Assembly (NCBI GenBank): GCA_038373885.1
Contig: JAWZYV010001850.1
Location: 186,001-250,000 of the forward strand
DNA: 64,000 nt
Direction: 5' to 3'
From: Cheiracanthium punctorium
Lineage: Eukaryota > Arthropoda > Arachnida > Araneae > Cheiracanthiidae
Shown here in pieces: positions 1 to 10,594 of this stretch. Positions within the stretch are counted from its first letter, which is position 1. Every line of letters starts with the position of its first letter. The notes below the pieces were generated by a model that was not told the origin of the DNA, did no database searches, and worked only from the letters and a program-made list of their open reading frames with translations. The translations under genes were made by a program, and so were the position numbers.

Positions 1-965
1 TTATGTAAATCGTTTTTAAATTTAAAAGTACACACATTACGTTAATATTACAATAACTCAGTACTTAAGAAACAAAATTTATTCTGTGTACGTGTAAAAC
101 ATAGATAAAATAAAATATTTTGGATGAAGAAAACTTTTCAAAAGCAGTTCCAAAAACTTGGACTTATTTGCCTGCGGCTTCAGACTGATTTGCTGCGGTA
201 CTGATCATGGCAAACGTTAAAAATCTGTTATGTAGTCGCTTGCAATTGCATACAGTCGTATTCTAATATTACGAATTCTAGTACAGGAGAACGAGATGTA
301 TACAAATGAAGAATGCTGCGAAATGGTATTGTTGTATGGGCAGTGTAATCGAAATAAGAGAGAGGCGGCAAGACTTTATGCCATTAAATTACCCGGTCGA
401 AGACATCTATCTTATTGTACAATTGCCCGTGCTGTTAAACGCTTGTTTAGAACTGGGAGTTGTCATAGACGTATTCCCTTGTCTCGTGCCACACCTTCAA
501 GCTTGCGGATACCCGCTGAGAATGTTCTAGGATATGCCCTGGCTCATCCTGAAAGTAGTGTCCAGGATATTAGCAAGGCTTGTTCCTACTCAAAATCGAC
601 GGTGTGGAACATATTACATACGTACGGTGCATTTCCTTATCGTCCAGTCCTGTCGCAGGCGCTAATGCCTGGAGACCAGTTGTATACATCTCGTTCTCCC
701 ATACTAGAATTCGTATGCAATTGCAAGCGACTACACAACAGATTTTTAACGTTCGCCATGATCAGTATCGCAGCAAATCAGTCTGAAGCCGCAGGCAAAT
801 AAGTCTATTTTTTTGGAACTGCTTTTGAAAAGTTTTCTTCGTCCAAAATATTTTATTTTATCTATGTTTTACACGTACACAGAATAAATGTTGTTTCTTA
901 AGTACTCAATTATTGTAATATTAACGTAATGTATGTACTTTTAAATTTAAAAACGATTTACATAA
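1..965 (+). mobile_element. Fold-back DNA transposon with ~285-305 bp terminal inverted repeats
   Basis: Bases 1-305 recur as an inverted copy at 680-965 with few mismatches; the left arm carries an extra ~17 bp near 253-270. Only about 375 bp lie between the arms, and they encode the front of a transposase-like protein. The left arm starts at the window edge, so the true left terminus and target duplication cannot be seen. The arm contains the 5' flank, the ATG at 296 and the first codons, so the right arm is a reversed copy of the element's own 5' end replacing the rest of the gene. A non-autonomous Tc1/mariner-type derivative is the likeliest identity, inferred from the encoded protein. 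Confidence 0.85.
296..802 (+). pseudogene. Transposase N-terminal DNA-binding fragment, truncated by the inverted repeat
   Basis: A 168-codon frame starting at an ATG inside the left inverted repeat. Residues 1-60 (EECCEMVLLYG, REAARLYAI, YCTIARAVKRLF) look like the helix-turn-helix N-terminus (DUF4817-like) of arthropod Tc1/mariner-type transposases. Residues 73-113 (SVQDISKACSYSKSTVW) look like the second helix-turn-helix, and FPYRPVLSQALMPGD at 113-127 is the linker normally followed by the DDE/D catalytic core. From codon 129 the frame reads the inverted repeat backwards, so the last 40 residues are artefactual and no catalytic Asp or Glu is present. It may have no function, or act as a DNA-binding-only product. 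Family assignment is from recognised motifs, not a search. Confidence 0.7.
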
Positions 966-2400
966 GAGTGACGTGCAAGAGCGAAAGTTTCCTGGCAGAG
1001 TTCCAATTAATTTCACTTTGAGACGGTCCCTTACTAGCTTCTTGAAATCGGCCGAGAAAATGGATGAAATGTATGATTTTCAAAGTTCCACAACTTGGTC
1101 AGTTTTTATCGTAATAAAATGAAACTTTTTGTGTTTACTTTGTTTTTGTGTACTGCATCTTTTCCTAAATATAAGTGATAGGACCTGGGGACTGTATAAA
1201 AATTTAATTTTTGTAATTTTTTTCTAAATGGGTTTTTTGGTTCGAAAAGCACGTAAAAACATTCTTTACTCTTTTTAAAACATTTTTTTAAATTGGAAGT
1301 GCATATCTAAACCGAGCGGTTCGGGAATTAGCTATTGGGTCACATTAAGGCTGGACACCCTGTATATGTCTTTAATAGTTAATTAGGCAATAATCTTTAA
1401 GGACAAATATAATAAAGAAGACTGCACTTTAGTTTTGTATAATATCAAATAACATTTTCATGGAACTGAATACATAAAGTATTTAACTCAAAATGAATCA
1501 TTTGCTTAAAAGCTTGTATGATAATCTCATTATGCTGGCATATCTTTTAGGTAACCCGTTTACTCACATAATCACAAGCATAATGCTTGTTTCAGTGAAT
1601 TAAATCTTTTCTTTTACAGCACTTTGCTACAGACAATTCACTTCTATTAAAGAGGGTGATCTATCATTTAGAATGTAGGACACAATGAATTTTAGTGGAA
1701 ACTCGTTGTTTTAGTCAAGTGCTTCAAGCCCCATGAATAGAAATCATTTCATAGAATTTCTAGACGAAGTTTTAGATTTAGGGCCGTAGAATATTATTTT
1801 ACAAGTAATACTTTTACATTATTTGTTTATTTTGTTTACATATTTTCACAAAAGTACATCTGACTGGAGTCTTTTTTTTCAATTTTTGAAATATGACATT
1901 AAAACATAAAAGGTAGAGTTTCGGTGTGAATTAAGAAGATCAGATATTCAATGTATGCACATTATTTCAGGATTAATGAAAAATGATCATGCCAAATGAT
2001 TATGAAAATGATTTTGAAATACTTTCCAGCATAACAGTATTTTTGCGCCAAATTTGGTGATATATTTTACCTAAATCTAGCAAGATCTTGGAGATTATCT
2101 TGTAAAAAAAACTCGACTTGTCGAGCCTCGTCAGGGAGAGATCCCCCCCCCTGAACACGCCTAATTTTTAGTGTCATTATTGCTACATTAAAGCGATATT
2201 AATTGACTATGTCATTTATGTCGCTTTTTTGGGACAACTTTCAATAAAGGGGGTGAGAGATAAAATAACATAGTCATTAAAATATATCGCTATTAATTAA
2301 ATTTTGCGAGAACCTGCGAAAGAATTAAAAAAAAAAAGTTATTGCCATCTTTTAACTGAAAAGTAAACTGGTATAAATGTTTATATACTTACATTATTGT
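966..2400. other. AT-rich stretch without a gene
   Basis: No coding region is supported. GGCTGGACACCCTGTATA at about 1348-1365 resembles a lone Tc1/mariner-type terminus without a visible partner. Bases 1617-1850 resemble 9693-9900. An inverted repeat of about 30-bp arms lies at 2191-2218 and 2272-2303, and a C-run lies near 2143-2151. Confidence 0.6.
1617..1850 (+). repeat. Dispersed repeat, copy 1 (pairs with 9693-9900)
   Basis: Shares an ordered series of words with 9693-9900, including ctattaaa, gaa(t/c)...acacaatgaat, ttagtg, aaactc and ccat-aata-gaa. The left edge is preceded by a pyrimidine tract and AG, like a splice acceptor, in both copies. A weaker third match lies at 7757-7860. 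No open frame runs across the copies, so they are not obviously exons. Confidence 0.45.
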
Positions 2401-2840
2401 GCTTGAAATGGATCAATGTCTCTAAACTGCCGTAGATCGTAAAGTACTGGAATTCTTTTGAGTGCTTTTGTAGAAAAGTAAATGCTACATACACTGCTTA
2501 CGATGGAAAGCATTATTTTGTGACCATTAAGAACATATATCAATTTTGTTTTGTTTGAAACAGCCGAAAATCTCTAAAATACATTTTAAAGAATGATTAA
2601 CCATAGAGCGTAATGCATTCAGATTAATTTTAATATTTCTGCAGAAGAACTATAAAAGCTACCTAAACTATTTTCAATAGGGTATACGGTACTGTAAGTA
2701 GGAAGAACATAAATGAATTTCGTAAAAATCGATGTATTTGCGGCAGTTTAATCTCGGATGGACGCATAGATTGAGAATCAGAAGTCATACACACCGCTCA
2801 ATCTTGTTGAAAAGTGCTGAAAGTCAATGTTCTTACCGTA
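2400..2840 (+). repeat. Degenerate ~200-bp repeat family A, copy 1
   Basis: Contains the family signature: ggaattcttttgag, a (t)gtagaa word, an acatacact word, tttgtgaccattaagaacatat, tttgaaacagcc and tctaaaatac, followed by a tail with aatagggta-ac-g-tactgta. The same ordered words recur at 3190-3400, 3400-3566 (continued at 6178-6400) and 34070-34300. The origin is unknown; the common tail suggests the 3' part of a mobile element. Confidence 0.6.
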
Positions 2841-3189
2841 TAACACAACTGCACCGAACGGACACGCAGAGCAAGAAATTTATACTTTGAAGGTTTGGCA
2901 GTCAAAAATTAGTGCTCGAAGCTCTAAAAAATTTCTTGAAATTATCTTTCGCGTAAATCAACTAATCAGAAAGGGAGCTAAAATTTTTTGAAATTCCCAT
3001 ACTCGAATGTTATCACGAATTTTTTGATTTCTCGCCAATTATGAAAATATCGCCAAGCTTGGTTCGTTTCAGAAAACACTTTTTCGCTGGCAATTAATTG
3101 CCAAAAATTGCCCAGATTGGCGACTTTGGCACAATTTTTGAGGAAGTAACTTGATCGTTGGCGAATCATTAGCTAACTTTATAGTAAGA

Positions 3190-3566
3190 TTGTTTGGTGC
3201 TTGAAACGGATGAATGTCTAATTTATTGGAATTCTTTTGAGTTCTCCTGTAGAATTACAATTCAAATAGGACATACACTATTTCCGATAAAGAATTTTAT
3301 CTTGTAATCCTTAATAACCTATGTCTATTTTTTTTTTCGTATGAAATAGTCGAATATCGCTAAAATATCGCTTAAAATAATGACTGCAAATAGAGCGATG
3401 TATTGAATTCTTTTGGGCTCTCCTGTGAAAGAAATATACATTGTACAGACACAATTTTCGATGAAGAACTTTACCTTGAATTCCTAAGTAGCGTAAATCA
3501 ATTCCATTTTGTTTGAAATAGCGGAATATGTCTAAATTACACTGTGTTCATAATTTGAGTGTCCAT
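3190..3566 (+). repeat. Repeat family A, two tandem units interrupted by the hAT insertion
   Basis: Two head-to-tail units (about 3190-3400 and 3400-3566) share attgaattctttt(g), ctcctgt, cgat-aagaa-tttacct/tcttg and gtatgaaatag/tttgaaatagc. The second unit is cut by the element at 3567 and its tail continues at 6178-6400 (cttcaatagggtacaggatactgtac). The continuity across the insertion supports the boundaries of that element. Confidence 0.6.
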
Positions 3567-6169
3567 TAGGGTGTATCACGAAATTTTTTTTTGGAAAATC
3601 AAACTTTCAAGTTGATAAAAAGTTGTTACTGTCATCACATACCTACCAAAAAAATTTTTTTTGAAATCGAAAAATATTTAGGAATGACCCTGAAGGTGTC
3701 AGTTTTTTAGTCAAAACGATATTTTTAAACATTTTTTTATAAAGTATGTATAAATCAAAATTAAATATTCAACAGCAAAAATGGGCAATTTCAGATAGAA
3801 TCTATCAATAAAAAAATGCATTGCGACTGAAATTGAACATTTAGATCTCCCGGAATCGTAATGAAAATCTCCAATTTTTTGTCAACTAGCCGTATTTAAG
3901 AAATGTTTAAGAATCTTTCAAATTTTCAGTCATTGTATTTATAATACAGACACTGCAGTACAGCGTTCCGAAATAGCAAGAATATTTTTGTAGGCGAATA
4001 TGGGGCTCAGATTTCAAGGTCATAAAACTGTAGCTCCCCCAACATTTTCGAGATAAAAGAAGTGCAAGACCATAACATGATTACTTCTCTCTCCCTCGTC
4101 CACCCTTCCTTTCTTTTTCAGTTTGTTTTTAGCATTTTTTATGTACGAAGCTCCATTTAGTGAGCATTTATGTTTTTGATTTGTGATTGAGTTCAATTTG
4201 GTTTTGTTGTTTTACCATCATGAGTAGAAAAACTCATTCTTCATCAACAAGGAAAACTACTGACGATCCAATTGTCGGATAACCTCTAGATATAAGTGAT
4301 CGCAATGTTTTACCTACTAAAATTGATGTAATACGTTATTTTGAATGGGTAAGAAATCAGTTGAAGTCTGAAGGATGTCATGAACCAAAGAAAAAGGCAG
4401 TTGCAATGCGAGTGGCCCCTAAGCTAGAAGAAATATGGAAGAAGACTTCTATTCCTGTTTCATCTGTAAGCAACATTGTTATTATGATTTTAAAACTACA
4501 CGAAAGATCTGAAAAGATGAAAAAGTCATCAGGGTGTGACGCAAAAAATGCCGAGAGCTTTAAAACATCCGTTGAAAAGTTCAAAATCTGACATTGTAAA
4601 TAGTCTTTTAGATATTTGTTCATGAAAATGTAGAGATTTAGAGAAATGTTTGTGTCCAGAGCAAAGGAAGGTTCCACAACTGGAACACAAGTTCTTGAAT
4701 GACCAATGAAACCTGAGGCTTATGGTTATAGGAGGAATTGACACAGTAGAGAGTAAAAAAAAATCGAGAAACGTGCTAAAAGAAAGGAAAAGTCCACACA
4801 ATTCGAGTTAAACTGAAGTCTCCAATCAACAAATATCCCTACTTTACGACATGAAGACATTGTTAGTGACACTGACAGCGATTCCATTCAACAAGATTCA
4901 AGTGATGAAAGTGTTTTAGCTATAAAAAATAAAATACCAGAAAATAAAAAGGAAAATTCTAGCGTTTCAGTAAAGAAAGTCCTTCCAGTAGACCTGACAT
5001 CATTTACCAGAGCATGTGATCGCAGAGCAATTTCCAATAGAGCGGGACCGCAACTAGCAAGTGCTCTTTTACAGGATTTAAAAGTTGTGACACCAGAAAA
5101 TCAGACGGCGGTAATTGATAAATCGAAAGTTTTTCGTGAAAGAATAAAGTACCGTGAAAGTATTGCAACTCGCACCTCAGAAATAATTTCTCTCTATTTT
5201 GATGGTCGGAAAGATGAAACTATAGTCAAAGAAAATGTACGTGGTAAATCTGTCTGGAAAACTATACAAGAAGAACACATATCTTTGGTTGAAGAACCAG
5301 GTTCAATATATCTTGGTCATGTAACTGCAGACAGTGGTTCTCGGAAAGACATTGTATCACCAATAATGAAACACATGGAGTGTAACTGCATTGATGTGAC
5401 AACTATCAAAGCTCTTGGATGTGATGGTACGCCCACAAACACTGGAGTTTCTAATGGATCAGGTTGCAGGTTGGAAAAGCTACTTGCGTCTGTGATGTGC
5501 TGCCTACAATTATCAAAATAAATAGACAGTGAAATCAAGATTTATTTTGAATTTTGAATAACCTTTACATATTCAATGTTCTTTATTTGTAACCTTTATG
5601 TGTTTGTTTATATCCTTTGTAACCCTTTTCATCTAAAGATCACACTTTCTGATTTTTAATTTTAATATATTTTTGTTCCTCCAAATATTTTTTCTAATGT
5701 GTAATTATTTCTAATGTCACCCCTCCCAGAATAGAAAAGAAACTTAGAAACTAATAAACTAATGAAAAATTAATATACATTTTATTTGCACTGTTGCTAG
5801 AAGTTTACCAATGTAAAATATCGTCTGGAAATTTTTGAATATTTGATAAAATAGCAAGGTTTTTAAAATTAGATTCCCGCAGACTAATATAGTTAATGGT
5901 ACAAATGAATTTTTTAAAAGTCTGTTGTCTTTCTAAACTTCAAGTTTTTGTACTTAAAAAATATAATTATACTTTATATTCATGTATATAGATATTTTTT
6001 AAAATACACATTTTAAGTAAAAAAGTTGAATTTCAAATTAATTCCGGGAGACCTAAATGTTTTTCGATTTCAAAAAAAATTTTTTTGGGTTGATATGTGT
6101 TGACAGTGACACCTTTTTATCAACTTGAAAGTTTGATTTTCCAAAAAAAAATTTTCGTGATACACCCTA
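3567..6169 (+). mobile_element. hAT-like DNA transposon, 2.6 kb, with 8-bp target-site duplication
   Basis: The element starts TAGGGTGTATCACGAAA and ends in its reverse complement. Inverted homology continues for roughly 100 bp (e.g. GGAAAATCAAACTTTCAAG, and TTCGATTTC words further in). GTGTCCAT is duplicated at 3559-3566 and 6170-6177. The 8-bp duplication and a terminus fitting YARNG are the established signature of the hAT superfamily. The interior (about 4220-5521) carries a decayed coding region. It sits inside repeat family A and is younger than that array. Confidence 0.85.
4220..5521 (+). pseudogene. Decayed transposase-like gene of the hAT-like element
   Basis: An ATG at 4220 opens a Ser/Thr/Lys-rich start, with a stop near codon 21 and then a readable stretch (IDVIRYFEWVRNQLK, MRVAPKLEEIWKK). 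Several frameshifts and stops follow between 4590 and 5000. From about 4983 a longer open stretch runs to a stop at 5519-5521 and includes LTSFTRACDRRAISNRAG, VIDKSKVFRERIKYR, ISLYFDGRKDET and IKALGCDGTPTNTG. The last two are the best preserved and resemble acidic core motifs of an arthropod transposase family; linkage to hAT comes mainly from the element ends. The C-terminal dimerisation part is missing. It cannot make a working protein. Confidence 0.6.
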
Positions 6170-6177
6170 GTGTCCAT

Positions 6178-6420
6178 AGAGTTCAAAGCATTGGATTTCT
6201 TTTCGGAGCTTGTGTAGAAGAACTATAAATGTTAAATACACCAGCTTCAATAGGGTACAGGATACTGTACATAGGAAAATCATATATAAATTTTGTAGCC
6301 TTCGATGCATATTTACGCCTGTTAGAACTCGGACAGACGGACAAATCGGAATCATGGACACTTTTCGGCCTTGTTGGAAAATGTTAAAAATAGGAATATG
6401 CAAGTTTTAAGAGATAAAAA
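6178..6420 (+). repeat. Repeat family A, tail displaced by the hAT insertion
   Basis: Continues the unit broken at 3566: gattt-ttttcggagc, gtagaagaactataaa, cttcaatagggtac-ggatactgtac, then a cggacagacggacaaatcgg tail. The same tail order occurs at about 2645-2770, and a diverged tail with cgtacagacgg and actggtcaaaat occurs at 34390-34450. Confidence 0.5.
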
Positions 6421-6495
6421 AGGGGATTTCTTTCTTTGAGATAGTGTATGTATTATATGTCTGTGTTAAACATGATCGCTATAGCATAATAAGTA

Positions 6496-7273
6496 CAGGG
6501 TGGCCATAATTAAACTGCAAGTGTTCAAGAGGTGCTGGAGAGAAAACTACCAGGAATATTTCAGGGAAACTTGGTATCTACACGTTTCAGAACATGCGCA
6601 AGTCAAATATGCAATTTAAAAAATCGCCATTTTCGCCCGATAGATGGCGCTATATTGTGTTCCAATGCCTATGGACATCATATATGCAAATTTTAAGCCC
6701 ATCGAACTGTGTAAAAACAAGACCACATTGAGTAATAGTCAATCATGACTCTGAATAGGAAGGAACGTGCATTGTTAGTGAAGATATTCTATCAGAATGG
6801 TAGCAATTATTCAGCTACTCTGAAAGAATACCGGCGTATGAAACGATTAAGAAGAGGTCCAATGAATGTCAATGAGAATAAATAATGGTTTAATTGTTTT
6901 CAAAGCATTTTTATGAATTGTTTAATTTGCGATCTTAATTTACGTTAATTTTTAATTACATGTTACTGTAAACATTTAATTACTGAAGCGAATTGTATGA
7001 ATTTTGATAAACTGTGAATGATGTTTTATATTGTTTATATGCCTCTTAGAATGTCACTATGCTCTGTCTATCGGTTTTGGAAGTTGTATATGCCACCGGT
7101 GAGCTTTGAAATACGGTACAGCGCCATCTATCGGGGGAAAATGTAGATTTTTTATTGCATATTTGACTTGCGCATGTTCTGAAACGTGTAGATACCAAAT
7201 GTCACTGGAATATTCTCGGTAGTTTTCTCTCCAGCACCCCTTGAACACTTGCAGTTTAATTATGGCCACCCTG
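6496..7273 (+). mobile_element. Tc1/mariner-type deletion derivative with ~180-bp inverted repeats
   Basis: The left end CAGGGTGGCCATAATTAAAC matches the inverted right end, flanked on both sides by TA (6494-6495, 7274-7275), the Tc1/mariner target. Inverted homology continues through AACTGCAAGTGTTC, GGTGCTGGAGAGAAAACTACC, GTATCTACACGTTTC and GATGGCGCT. The interior keeps only a 46-residue transposase N-terminus, so the element is non-autonomous. Confidence 0.85.
6745..6885 (+). pseudogene. 46-residue transposase N-terminal remnant
   Basis: ATG at 6745, TAA at 6883-6885. The peptide has ERALLVKIFYQNGSN, then a helix with LKEYRRMKRLRRGPM. This is the first helix-turn-helix of the arthropod mariner-like family with an 'ExxLLVKLFY...LRxYRRxKxLRRGPM' pattern, also seen at the start of the dead gene at 10595-11719. 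The catalytic core has been removed by an internal deletion. Alone it could at most bind DNA. Confidence 0.6.
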
Positions 7274-8049
7274 TACTATGATTGAGTATTGAAATTAGTG
7301 TTTTTTCCCCATAGAAAAATATGAAGATTGGTATTCAATCTGTATTTGTAAAGTGGGACTGTACCATAAAATATACTTTCTAAATATTAAAAGCTATTAT
7401 ATTTAGGTTATTTATTAAAACTAAGGACTTTCCTTTTCTTAATGCCCTGTACAGGGCAATTTCTACATTTTAAATGTGAAACGTTTAACAACTTTACATA
7501 GCTTGTAATTTTCTCCTGTTGATTATTCAGGCTTTAAAATGAAATCGTATATATAACAAGAGAAATCTTTGAATGTATAATAATTCAGTCTTTCTAGTCC
7601 TAGAACTTGTGACTATCGAAAATGTTTTTCATAATATTAAAGATTTGCTTAAACGATTAGATTTTCTCTCCTTTATTAACGAACGTATTTCATAACTCAT
7701 TTAAATTAACTGAAAAGGCGAGAATGACACTCAATAACGAATCTGTTGCTTTATTTTGCAGCATTTGGTAGACGCGATGGGCTTCGATTAAAGAAGATCA
7801 TTAATCATTTCAGCATGCAGGGAACATCGAATGTTTGAGAAAGTTCGTGGCTCTACAAACATTGATCAACTACTGTAGGAATGTACAAATATATTGCCAT
7901 TTAATTAAATCGTTGATGCAGTAGGTACTTTATCAGAATAAAAAGTACAAAACCATCCAATAATTGAAAAAAATAAATAAAACCAGTTCATACTAAATTG
8001 GTTCTTTTTGTACTTAGCAGCAGAAAATATCTAGGAAATTGTATAGGGT
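7274..8049. other. AT-rich stretch without a gene
   Basis: No supported coding region. A weak relative of the 1617/9693 repeat lies at about 7757-7860 (ttttgcagcatttggtagacg, ttaaagaagatcatt). Confidence 0.5.
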
Positions 8050-9300
8050 AAGGTGGGGGGAAGTGGTGGTCAATGTACCTTTTTTCACCATAAAAAATTA
8101 TATATTTCGACATTTTTTTCTACATAGATATATTTTAACAACATAACAAGTACTTCTTATAAAGTTTTAGGATATTTCAACAATATAAATATGCGCAAAC
8201 TTTTTGTTTTTATCTAAAAATACTGCCTGTTAACAAGTGATATTCATAAACTTTTTCTGGATTCCTTATAATTAGATAAAGCCTTTATATTTTGATATAT
8301 ATTAGTAGAGAGACTTCAAAAGAACTGTATTATATTAAAAAATGAAGAATAAAATTCTAATTTCTATCTTCAAAATTTTTTCTTCTGAGGTGGGGTAATA
8401 TGGGAGTATGGTTAGTCTTAACAAAGTTCTGTTGACAGTGAAATTTCTATCTCTCTTTTAGTAAATACTCCTGAATGTATAGTTATAATTAATGAAATTA
8501 ACATTTAAATTATCTGTTTATTGTAGAAATTAATTCTGTGGAACCAGTAATGTAGCCAAGCATTTTTTTCTGAGGCGACTGAGAACTCAAACAACTGGAA
8601 TAGAATATAGTTTATAAAAATAGTTATATCGTATTCTGTTTGGGGGGAGGGAAATTTGAAAGCTTTGTTTTGAGAGAAACATACATAAGGGAAAAGTATT
8701 AAATGTGGCTTAGATCCGTAGCAGAACCTCAAACTTTTCATGGGGACCTTTGAAATTTATCCGCAAATACGTAATATTTTTCATATCTTATGTTTACTTA
8801 TTTAAAGGGTGGCTACAGCCCGAGCAGCCATCCCAGCGTACATCCCTCTATGAAACCAAGTAACATTTTCCATATACTGGGTGAACCTAAATTTGGTAAT
8901 CGTGGACATTATTTCTTTAGTTATATATATCGGGAAAGAATTCTTTTCTGTGCATCTTTTTCAAGAAGTGTATCAAGAATACATTGAATTAAGAGCCTTG
9001 ACTTTTATTTATACCATTAACGTGACTTTTATTATACATATGCAGCTACTTTTGTACTACCCCCATTTTCTCCCCACCATGTGAAATGGGGGCAACAGTA
9101 CTTGCCTAACTAAAAATGACACCGTAGAAAAGTATTTTTATAACATGAAAAAGTAATGCTATATTTTCAGTCTATATAAGTCAAATGTGTGTAATGTGCA
9201 TCAGCAGTTTAATTAACAAAAATATAACGGCTTGATTTTAGGACCTTTTAAAAAAATTCACGGTTTTCCCACCTATCATGATATGCCATGTTTTTCTAAC
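8050..9300 (+). repeat. Dispersed ~1.25 kb repeat B, copy 1 (inverted partner at 47.5-48.8 kb)
   Basis: Ordered words match the reverse complement of 47510-48775: a G-rich left edge (ggtaaggtggggg), ttcaccataaaaa, gttttaggatatttcaa, cttcaaaagaactg, gaggtggggtaatatgg, ctgtggaaccagtaa, ggctacagcccgagcagcc, and a right edge with ccccattttctccccacc and aaaatgacaccgtagaaa. Both edges carry short purine-rich GGGG-AA(A)TGG motifs. No transposase is recognised. It is probably a non-autonomous element or the end of a larger one. Confidence 0.7.
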
Positions 9301-10400
9301 ATTTTAAATGCAGTTAATTCGGTTAAAGAGCAATATTATTCTTATTTTTATTTCAGAGTAAAACAACCACTAAAAAACCTGCATTAATATTTTGTGTAGA
9401 GAATATAGTTCTGGTAATATATTCAATGCGTTATATATTACTTGCTTTTCTATGATGTATACCTTGTCTATGATCAGTTATCGCTAAAATAGAAGTTCAT
9501 TAAAACGAAATAATTGGCTTAGCAGTAATGATAAAGAATTCTATCAATATTAATAATGTTTTACCTAAAATTAACAATATGTTTCAAAATATGGTACCAT
9601 TCTCTAGATTTGCTACTATATCTATTAAGTAACACGTCAACGAAGGTAATCACTAGAATATCGCTAGCTTTCGCGAATTAATCATTTTCTGCTGCAGCTT
9701 TTGGCACAGTAGACGAATTTCTATTAAACATTAAGCATGGTCATCTGTTACAGTGGAATCTAGAACACAATGAATATTAGTGAAACTCCGTAACTCCATT
9801 GAAGCGCCTTAAATGACATAAATAGAGACCATTTGATAGAATAGCCATAGGAGTGGTTTGGATGTGGACGAACAAAAACTATTTTATTTCCAATTTCAAG
9901 TAATTTCTTTAAAACATTTTATGAATAATAAAAGTTATCAGGCATTCTAAACACATCTATTATAGATATATTTCCAGAAAAGTTATTCTCTGACTTTAAC
10001 TATGCGAAAATCATGCTTTAAACTAAGGTTTAAAAAAATGTTCCGCGGAACTTCTTGTCTCTCAAAAGGTCAAAAAAATATTTTCTTCACGCCACGTTCA
10101 AGTTCATTCAACCTACTTTAAATCTCTACTTTACAAGCTATCTTAAGTGTTTAAGGAATTCTACTGATATACATCGAAATTTTTATAGTGTCCTTGGTCT
10201 GCCATTTCGCAGATCATTAAACAGCTGCCAGTACGAATATCATCAAACGCGTAATACGTATGTGCTGTGTGCTGACATACTTTCAGAGCAGTTTTACTGT
10301 TTAAATTCTTTATACTTTCTCTCTCTCTCTTTTTAGGGGGCGGGGTAATTTAATACGAGTTGGTGAGAATTAAAAGCAGAGAATGAGCTCTCTATACATC
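9301..10400. other. AT-rich stretch without a gene
   Basis: No coding region is supported. Bases 9693-9900 are the second copy of the dispersed repeat described at 1617-1850. Its left edge follows ttttctgctgcag. Confidence 0.5.
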
Positions 10401-10594
10401 GAAATACTCACTGTACGGACTCCAAAATTGTTGAACATACCATTCAAGACACGGGGAAACGAATTACGCAAAAAAATAATTACAGAAACACCGACAGATG
10501 GCGCTGTACAACAGAAAAGAAGCTGAAAAGAAACAAAATACACATTTCTAACACATTTTATTCGAAAGTACCAAACATTCATATCATAAGGAAC

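Noticed and set aside
1348..1366. A complete Tc1-type element ending at ACCCTGTATA
   Set aside because: No matching opposite terminus found upstream or downstream.
8505..8741. 78-residue minus-strand frame as a host gene
   Set aside because: It lies within dispersed repeat B; similarity to the 48000-48254 frame is explained by repeat homology.
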